Source of the DNA: Amphimedon queenslandica | Taxonomy: Eukaryota > Porifera > Demospongiae > Haplosclerida > Niphatidae | NCBI RefSeq assembly: GCF_000090795.2 | Contig: NW_003546465.1 | Coordinates: 129,031-152,653, forward strand | DNA: 23,623 bases | Direction of reading: 5' to 3' | In this document: positions 20,623 through 23,623 of the stretch, one piece after another | Position numbering within the stretch: position 1 is the stretch's first letter | Layout: each line of letters starts with the position of its first letter | Position numbers and translations under genes: made by a program | Notes under the pieces: model-generated | What the model saw: the letters and a program-made list of their open reading frames with translations, nothing else | The model's database searches: none | Told to the model about the DNA's origin: nothing

Positions 20623-22313
20623 AAAGGAAGGAAGGAAAAAGTGAGAGGACATAGAAGGTAGAGTAAGAAGGAGAAAGAGAGTACTTATAATACTAAACTA
20701 ATAAACACTATAGTATTTTGTACCTTCAGATACTAGTGTTAATGTCATGTAGCTGGCTGAGTAATACTTCTCATAAAACTCCCTCAAATACTTGACCACA
20801 TCAACCCCACTCTCACTAGGCCTCACCTTAAGAGTCTCACTGTTACCTACACACAAATAAACACAAAACACCATCAAACCATATACATGTACATGTACAA
20901 GTACAGCTGGTCACATGACAGTCATGTGACATATGTACATGTATTCTCATACCCCAGGGGAAGTTCCTTAGTGGGTGATCAGGACGAGCTAATGAGGAGA
21001 ATAACTGTTGAAGACGATTATTATCACTTTGTAAGGAATCCTTGAATTCTAAAAAATACACGTACATGTACAAAAAGGGCGATATTACTTCTCCCTCCCT
21101 CTCTCTCACCATTATCAACAGCTTCTATCTCTCTCTCTAAGCTTGACTCCATTATCAGTGGAGATATGAAGAAATGTGCAAACCTAAAAATTAAAAAATG
21201 AAAACACAAACTTTCCCCTCTCTCTCTCTCTCACTTGTCAAGTGCTTCTTGAAAATATTTCTTATTAACTTCAAAGCAGTAATAAGTCTAAAAACAGGTC
21301 GTACAGGTTTTGCAAAACAGGTTTTACCAGTTCGTATCCAGTGCAGGCATTAGAGTTGCCTCCGTGAGAACTGACAAATGAGTCAAACTCGTTTTCCCCG
21401 GGATACTTCTGACTACCCATAAATAGCACTATAGGGGGAGATGCATGTTACTATTAATAGCAACATTTATGTCATTTAAGTGTTACTAAAAATATAATTA
21501 TAGCCAGCAAGATTTATTAATAAAAAATGAATCTGTGTATGAGGATCGATGTAGATTTAAGTGTTACTAAAAATAGCTTGTTAGTTGTTACTAAAAATAA
21601 CTCACTGTGCTCCAGTAGGTGTGCAAGGCCGGGGAGTTCTTTAGGATCATGAAATGAACCGACTCTAACACATAAACCACAAGCAGCCTAAACAACAACA
21701 ACAACAACAACAATAATACAAACAATTTAATTGTTTATAGTAAATTAAGTAAGGTCATTAAATTATTAGAAGACAAATTTATTAAAATTATTGAAATTAG
21801 TAGAGCCAAATCTCTAATACATTGATGACAAAAATTTGAAAAATGATTAAAAGCAAACTTCACATACATGTACATGTATAAATACATATAATAATCTTAC
21901 ATTAAATAGCTGCTTATTTCCTTTCCTACTACTAGTTCCTCTGTCTTTTCTCATAAACTGGTCATCATCAGTTGATCCACTCTCTGTCTTCCTTCTCTTC
22001 CTACTAGTGCAACCAGTCCCTGAACTGAGTCCTTTGGAGATTCCATTCTCGTAATTTGAGGATTCGGAATCTCCAGACTCGGAACCAGAATCAAACTCGT
22101 CTATACAACAATAAAACATTTTTGTAACTGCATCAAATTACGTACCGTCGGATTGATGAGCTAAATTATATTCTGATATTAATAACACTTTCAGTCCATT
22201 GGGCAATGACAGGCACCTATTAATAGAACAATAATTTACTATCATTAAGTGTGATAAACAGGTTACCTGTACTCTTTCTCGTCTAGAGGAGACTTTGTGA
22301 CTTCAACTGACAT
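7657..22313 (-). CDS. NRDC: Nardilysin (M16 zinc metallopeptidase), complete, 40 coding exons
   Basis: Nardilysin cleaves peptides N-terminal to arginine in dibasic sites and also has non-proteolytic roles (family knowledge). I joined 40 exons in one frame without a break: 3402 nt, 1133 residues, close to the usual 1100-1200. Order: short N-terminus (MSVEVTKSPLDEKEY); an acidic stretch (DEFDSGSESGDSE) and basic RKRRK in the nardilysin-specific position; the inverted zinc motif HLLEH at residues 129-133; the third ligand E210 in EREIEAVDNEF, giving the HxxEH-x76-E spacing of the family; and conserved GYELxxTYYCFEV, LFMGSQKYPGENEFDSF, LGYTVYVSDHN and EVDRNWSEILTQSYQFDRL blocks. All catalytic residues are present, so an active enzyme is expected. 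The start at 22313 is the only Met near the N-terminus, and a polypyrimidine-AG just upstream suggests a 5'-UTR intron. The gene is unusual for its 7.8-kb intron and its Ser/Thr-rich C-terminal insert. Confidence 0.93.
8128..8573. repeat. Two tandem repeat units of about 185 bp in nardilysin intron 39
   Basis: Units begin near 8200 and near 8388. They share the TTTCTGATGCATATACATGTTCT core (8243 and about 8430), AAGTTTGAGNTGATTCCGAT and AAAATTGGATTTTTTACGAA. A CCCTGTACTATAG segment (8352) lies between them. Related units occur at 18450-18770, in another intron of the same gene. No coding potential. Confidence 0.6.
11583..11995. other. Non-coding 3' part of nardilysin intron 20
   Basis: No gene seen. 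It contains a perfect 12-bp hairpin with a 3-base loop (ATCAAGAGTACA at 11618-11629, complement at 11633-11644), only 36 bp upstream of the exon 21 acceptor on the transcribed strand. The rest is unremarkable AT-rich sequence. Confidence 0.5.
11996..12278. mobile_element. Long-armed palindromic element (about 280 bp)
   Basis: The left arm, about 11997-12100, is inverted at about 12170-12277 with high identity. Both arms contain AATGTAATAGCACTAATTTA, the ATGAGAATAAAG-type segment and the CTCCATTCCTTT end. The outermost bases CAGATA/TATCTG are also complementary. The arms occupy most of the length, leaving a loop of about 70 bp. This is a MITE or foldback structure without coding capacity. Confidence 0.7.
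12279..12686. other. Non-coding stretch and TRIM-NHL 3' UTR
   Basis: No gene seen. On the minus strand the TRIM-NHL stop at 12687 is followed by AT-rich sequence. An AATAAA (complement at 12515-12520), about 170 bp after the stop, is a plausible poly(A) signal. Confidence 0.45.
12687..14780 (-). CDS. TRIM-NHL protein (RING, B-box, coiled coil, filamin-like, NHL), intronless
   Basis: Probable RING-type E3 ubiquitin ligase of the TRIM2/TRIM3/TRIM71 architecture, acting in the cytoplasm; substrate unknown. It has 697 residues from ATG 14780. RING residues 22-65 carry all eight ligands: C22, C25, C37, H39, C42, C45, C62, C65. B-box residues 110-140 have C110, H113, C121, C124, C129, C132 and the final His pair. 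A coiled coil rich in Glu/Lys spans about 150-300, and an immunoglobulin/filamin-like segment spans about 340-445 (ending GVYRIQCNPSTSGTHTVKVQV). Six NHL repeats run from about 455 to the end (RPWGVAV, SPRGVAI, VPDGLAI, SPTDIAI, RPNSITI, NPYGLAF). The frame stays open upstream to an earlier Met at 14879, adding 33 hydrophobic residues; I prefer 14780 because the paralogue starts at the same Met. The gene sits inside a nardilysin intron, same strand. Confidence 0.92.
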   Translation of the reverse strand: MTTKPSSSSSPGLLKLEEQLTCPVCLDHYTNPKTLPCLHSFCLDCMEGLPLDKKNETYYLSCPICRHSTELPKKGAGAFPVAFHLNNLKEMQSLLKKTLTVLPNPQEATCSDHGKPLELFCETCDSAICVNCLAHNHKSHEYNLIADSYTKHCQKLRECLSPVEGKKEALKKVLSALAEREGEIRERGEGVLEEIHEMVEEMMNVLRRSERKLTEQAKRVTDAKLKVLSEQMKSAEMSLSVLEDVEDYVEQSLKTGSPQQVLGSKKQMMERISEVTAGTNLEELHPKEKADFVLSKDIKSLHHIGDIVTYSSTALQQCRVKKVGSFERLPREKIFSSSLSMEAPDSSVLCVPVSSLRCSLVPVGKSDEPIDTTVTTTSTDPGVYRIQCNPSTSGTHTVKVQVYDVHLEDTSLVIPINPYLDNITPVRTITEQLNRPWGVAVTDDNHVVLTEYKSHYVTILDRERKEVKSFGGTGVSGNVYFSSPRGVAITPDKFILVSDNHGVQKINMDGYLIASIDERGSGPLQFDVPDGLAISPITGQVYIADMGNHRIQVLNPDLTFSHSFGSKGSANGQFQSPTDIAIDSQGLMYIVDKYNDRIQKFSPDGKFVGQFGTDRSSPGQLDRPNSITIDTAATGLVYVSEDGNNRISVFTSDGVFVSMFGRWGSDIDKFNNPYGLAFDKNGFLHVCDYSNNRLVVY
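14781..15462. other. TRIM-NHL 5' flank with an internal duplicate
   Basis: No independent gene. The first 180 bp or so upstream of the TRIM start match the flank of the truncated paralogue (16782-16960). A 29-bp block at 14965-14993 recurs exactly at 15228-15256, in a second, more diverged copy of the flank (about 15120-15290). Purine-rich runs occur on the plus strand (15061-15080). From 15300 to 15462 I see nothing. Confidence 0.6.
15463..16053. mobile_element. Foldback-type element with hairpin ends, about 590 bp
   Basis: A 67-bp arm at 15496-15562 is inverted at 15959-16025 with only a few mismatches (ACAGAACAGGATTAGAAACA is in the left arm). Each arm is capped outside by its own hairpin: AAACGCC-TG-GGCGTTT at 15463-15478 and ACCTGGGGGC-TTC-GCCCCCAGGT at 16031-16053. 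The interior has no convincing coding sequence. It lies just downstream of the truncated TRIM copy and is non-autonomous. Confidence 0.65.
16182..16781 (-). CDS. Truncated TRIM paralogue (RING + zinc-binding B-box only), probably non-functional or novel short form
   Basis: The open frame from ATG 16781 gives 199 residues. The first 95 residues are almost identical to the TRIM-NHL protein at 12687-14780, with a complete RING (C22, C25, C37, H39, C42, C45, C62, C65). After NLKEIYSLMKK the two proteins diverge. Here a CDNC...CKDC...FCTEC...H B-box-like finger follows, then 60 residues without recognisable domain. There is no coiled coil and no NHL propeller. The tail (from about residue 165) looks like readthrough into non-coding sequence, and a foldback element begins 130 bp downstream. 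The 5' flank is also shared with the full gene, so this arose by segmental duplication followed by loss or replacement of the 3' part. It could still make a RING-only protein. Confidence 0.6.
   Translation of the reverse strand: MATKPSSSSSLGLLKLEEQLTCPVCLDHYTNPKTLPCHHSFCEHCLEGLPLDKKNETYYLSCPTCRHCTELPEEGAGAFPLAFHINNLKEIYSLMKKVADPQQVTCDNCTTANSTANCKDCSKFFCTECDGIHKQWGPTSSHQLTSLDEVTASDISSIPQLLAQHVPSLVACQKRPSLSKLCKANTARSFSLPWPHPLK
17016..17401. mobile_element. Non-autonomous hAT-type element with 8-bp target duplication
   Basis: The element spans 17024-17393 (370 bp). Its termini are perfect 20-bp inverted repeats, CAGACCTGGGGTCAATTACA and its complement. It is flanked by a perfect 8-bp direct repeat, ATAGCAAC (17016-17023 and 17394-17401). 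Termini beginning CAG and an 8-bp duplication are the hallmark of hAT transposons. The interior is rich in TAATTG repeats facing inward from both ends. There is no transposase, so it needs one supplied from elsewhere. Confidence 0.85.
17402..18003. other. Diverged TRIM 5'-flank copy and AT-rich intron sequence
   Basis: From about 17402 to 17580 the sequence resembles the TRIM flanks (AATGAAAGAATGAG; GAATATTCTATAGTCTA), so it is the other side of the flank copy split by the hAT element. It includes an (AAT)n microsatellite at 17445-17474. From 17600 to 18003 I see only AT-rich sequence. Confidence 0.5.
18004..18170. mobile_element. Inverted-repeat element with TTAA ends, 167 bp
   Basis: TTAAGGCTAGTTTACAATAT (18004-18023) is inverted, with one mismatch, at 18151-18170. 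Inner GACGTTA/TAACGTC segments extend the match. The outermost TTAA on both sides could be a piggyBac-type target duplication or simply part of the repeat. There is no coding capacity. Confidence 0.65.
18265..18945. repeat. Direct repeats (about 175 bp) flanking two tandem units
   Basis: About 180 bp at 18265-18446 recur at 18773-18945 (shared CTTCAGGGTT, CACGTA, GTCTAAAGTGTCAACAA), with about 10 bp missing in the second copy. Between them are two tandem units of about 176 bp (starting near 18458 and 18629) that share CCCTGTACTATAGCCCA, ATGGCTCCAAAATCAC and ACATATTGATGT. They are related to the units in intron 39 (8200-8530). A fragment of a further unit lies at 19281-19340. Confidence 0.65.
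19087..19280. mobile_element. Small inverted-repeat element next to nardilysin exon 20
   Basis: ACTGTATAGCAGGAAATTT (19088-19106) is inverted as AAATTTCCCACTATACATAGT (ending about 19279) with few mismatches. The interior has CCGTGGAA- and CGAAAA-type segments. Non-autonomous; no ORF. It ends about 75 bp before the exon 20 boundary. Confidence 0.6.
19355..22313 (-). other. NRDC: Nardilysin exons 1-20 (residues 1-482)
   Basis: Exon coordinates from 5' to 3': 22267-22313, 22146-22216, 21901-22100, 21606-21687, 21328-21428, 21235-21287, 21110-21183, 20953-21048, 20724-20846, 20527-20584, 20428-20461, 20336-20375, 20213-20282, 20054-20131, 19878-19971, 19762-19788, 19658-19695, 19559-19613, 19463-19507, 19355-19414. 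Each boundary has GT and AG and each phase matches the next exon. Exon 4 carries HLLEH. Exon 7 and the exon 7/8 junction carry the third zinc ligand. Exon 16 is only 27 bp (EFGINNVFE). Introns in this block are 46-305 bp. Exon 20 ends in LTGDSLYFNYEPQ in phase 0. Confidence 0.9.
20585..20640. repeat. (GA)n run forming a polypyrimidine tract
   Basis: A GA dinucleotide run (20587-20612) and purine-rich tail. On the transcribed minus strand it is the CT-rich tract immediately before the acceptor of nardilysin exon 10, so it probably works as a strong splice-acceptor tract. Similar runs precede exons 1 and 39. Confidence 0.6.
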
Positions 22314-22680
22314 AAAGGGCAACTAAAAAGAGGGAGAGAGAGAGATACGTAATTTGAACTTCAAAAAGGCAAAACCAACCTCCTTTTTTCCAAATAAAAA
22401 CACAACACGTGGGTTGACCACACCCAAAATAAATATTAACTAACTTCTAGTTAAGTTACTAGCAGTTAGTAGACTAGCTAGTTTGTTAACCAGTGGTTAT
22501 TTGACCAGTGGTTAGTTAACTTGTTTATTAAGTCATTAAAAGTGGGTGTGTCGGAGGTGTTGTTTATTCATTGCCAATATACACGCTCGAGAGACCAGTC
22601 AGACCAGTCTTGATCCACAAGACAACTCTCCCCTCTTCCTCCCTCTTCCTCCCTCTCTCCAGCTAGCCTCCCTTCTAGCA
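22314..22680. promoter_or_regulatory. Bidirectional promoter region between nardilysin and GLDC
   Basis: The two start codons are 367 bp apart and diverge, so both promoters must lie here unless one has a distant 5' exon. At 22485-22520 an 11-bp motif ACCAGTGGTTA occurs twice (22489-22499 and 22504-22514, 15-bp spacing) between two GTTAAC sites. A purine run on the plus strand at 22328-22345 gives a minus-strand polypyrimidine-AG just before the nardilysin ATG, suggesting a short untranslated first exon. Pyrimidine-rich sequence (22620-22680) precedes the GLDC start. Confidence 0.55.
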
Positions 22681-22908
22681 ATGTCCATGCTATGGAAAGC
22701 TTTTGGGTCCGCCAGGACAGCTACAAGGATTATCACACAAGCACGGGGACTTTCTTTTGGACTAACATCCGAAAAAGGAGCTAAGGAGACTGATAAAGCT
22801 CGTCCTGAGACTACCAAAGATGTTCTAAAGCAGGAGAAGTTTGCTAGACGTCACATAGGACCTTCTGCTGAAGAGACAGCGGCCATGTTGAAAGTCTGTG
22901 GAGTTGAA
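22681..22908 (+). CDS. GLDC: Glycine dehydrogenase (decarboxylating), P-protein, first coding exon
   Basis: The P-protein of the mitochondrial glycine cleavage system is a PLP enzyme that decarboxylates glycine and passes the aminomethyl group to the H-protein lipoate. The exon encodes 76 codons from ATG 22681 to GTT GAA, followed by the donor GTGAGT, in phase 0. The first 30 residues (MSMLWKAFGSARTATRIITQ) have Arg/Ser/Ala and no acidic residues, as in a mitochondrial presequence. FARRHIGPSAEETAAMLKVCGV is the conserved start of mature P-protein in this family. The frame stays open upstream to 22546, but that extension (MCRRCCLF) does not fit a presequence. The remaining exons lie beyond the window. 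Confidence 0.88.
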
Positions 22909-23623
22909 GTGAGTTAAGCATGGGATGGTGGGTTTAAATTTTAAAAATAGCTGCAAAATTAGCTTGTACTTTGGTAAACAAGCTCAGAACAATCCATTAC
23001 AAGTATCTTCTTGTTATTTTAAGACTTGATTGTGGTATATTGATTGTAAAAATGAAAGGGTGTGTGTTTAAATGTGCCCATGTTTGATGATTTACTCTAC
23101 TATACCAAGATACTGCAGTATTTGTATGTGTTGACAATGTAAGAACATGTCCTTCAATGTTCATATGTATGTGTGTGAACTCAATCTCTTTATTGTGCAT
23201 TAGTTTATGATTGATAGGCATAAAGTTTATGGTTTAGATATACAATGTACTATGCTTCTATGTAGTGGTATACTATTATACACTGTTACATCATCTTAGT
23301 CCAAGGTTTTAATGTGGTGGATTCTTCATTGGCATGAGCATGGTATGATAAGTAATGGTGCCAAGATTGAGTGGTTCTGTATGTAATAAAAGAGAGAGAG
23401 GGAGAGGGAGGGAGATAAGGTGGTGAAGGGTGCATGAATGAAGGGCGGGGCTGTATCCAGGTTAGCAGGAAAACATGTGAATAATGATCAACATCTTTAT
23501 TTGGTGGTTGATGATCATCACTGCTCTTGTTAATAAAGTCATGAGCTATTTATGTAATATGTGTTAACTCCTCTTTATTTACACATTCCTTCTTCTCCTC
23601 TCCTCTCTCTCTCTCTCTCTCTC
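22909..23623 (+). other. GLDC: GLDC intron 1, partial
   Basis: No second GLDC exon is visible: the expected continuation after GVEV (a VSLDxLIxxTVP-like segment) is absent in all frames. The interval is AT-rich with purine runs (23391-23420). It ends in an uninterrupted pyrimidine run (from about 23580), which would suit the approach to the exon 2 acceptor just outside the window. Confidence 0.6.

Noticed and set aside
20416..20661. 81-residue frame with (RE)n tail
   Set aside because: Produced by the (GA)n and (AAT)n microsatellites; antisense to nardilysin exons 10 and 11.
22546..22680. Upstream Met for GLDC (MCRRCCLF...)
   Set aside because: The extension is not presequence-like; ATG 22681 gives a typical mitochondrial targeting start. 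Lies in the divergent promoter region.
1..23623. CRISPR arrays, rRNA or tRNA genes
   Set aside because: None recognised: repeats are mobile-element or microsatellite in type, and no tRNA cloverleaf or rRNA sequence was seen by eye.

Overview
The window looks like nuclear DNA of an early-branching animal, most likely a demosponge (Amphimedon-like). Support for this: the genes are rich in introns, most introns are only 40-400 bp with plain GT/AG ends, and genes lie a few hundred bases apart. The non-coding DNA is AT-rich and full of small palindromic elements. The gene types (TRIM-NHL, Kelch-coiled-coil-kinase, nardilysin, glycine decarboxylase) are animal. The species call is inference; no search was possible.

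Layout, left to right. (1) 1-4869, minus: a Kelch-propeller / coiled-coil / protein kinase gene of 7 visible exons. It runs off the left edge, and its kinase domain carries two single-base deletions near that edge. (2) 5333-7393, minus: a five-exon gene for a 309-residue protein that I do not recognise. (3) 7657-22313, minus: a complete nardilysin (M16 metallopeptidase) gene. I assembled it as 40 coding exons in one unbroken frame, giving 1133 residues with an intact zinc site. (4) Intron 20 of that gene (11583-19354) is about 7.8 kb, while its other introns are mostly under 450 bp. It holds an intronless TRIM-NHL gene (12687-14780, minus), a truncated TRIM paralogue (16182-16781, minus), repeated copies of TRIM 5' flank, and several non-autonomous mobile elements. 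One of these is a hAT-type element with a perfect 8-bp target duplication. (5) 22681-22908, plus: first coding exon of the mitochondrial glycine decarboxylase P-protein, head-to-head with nardilysin across about 370 bp. The rest of that gene lies to the right, and the window ends in a pyrimidine run that looks like the approach to its next exon.

The genes do not form a pathway. The main points of interest are structural: a same-strand gene family nested in one greatly expanded intron, a damaged kinase behind an intact propeller, and a dense set of foldback and inverted-repeat elements. I found no convincing evidence of an unknown multi-gene system. The unrecognised gene at 5333-7393 and the nested TRIM locus are the best leads.
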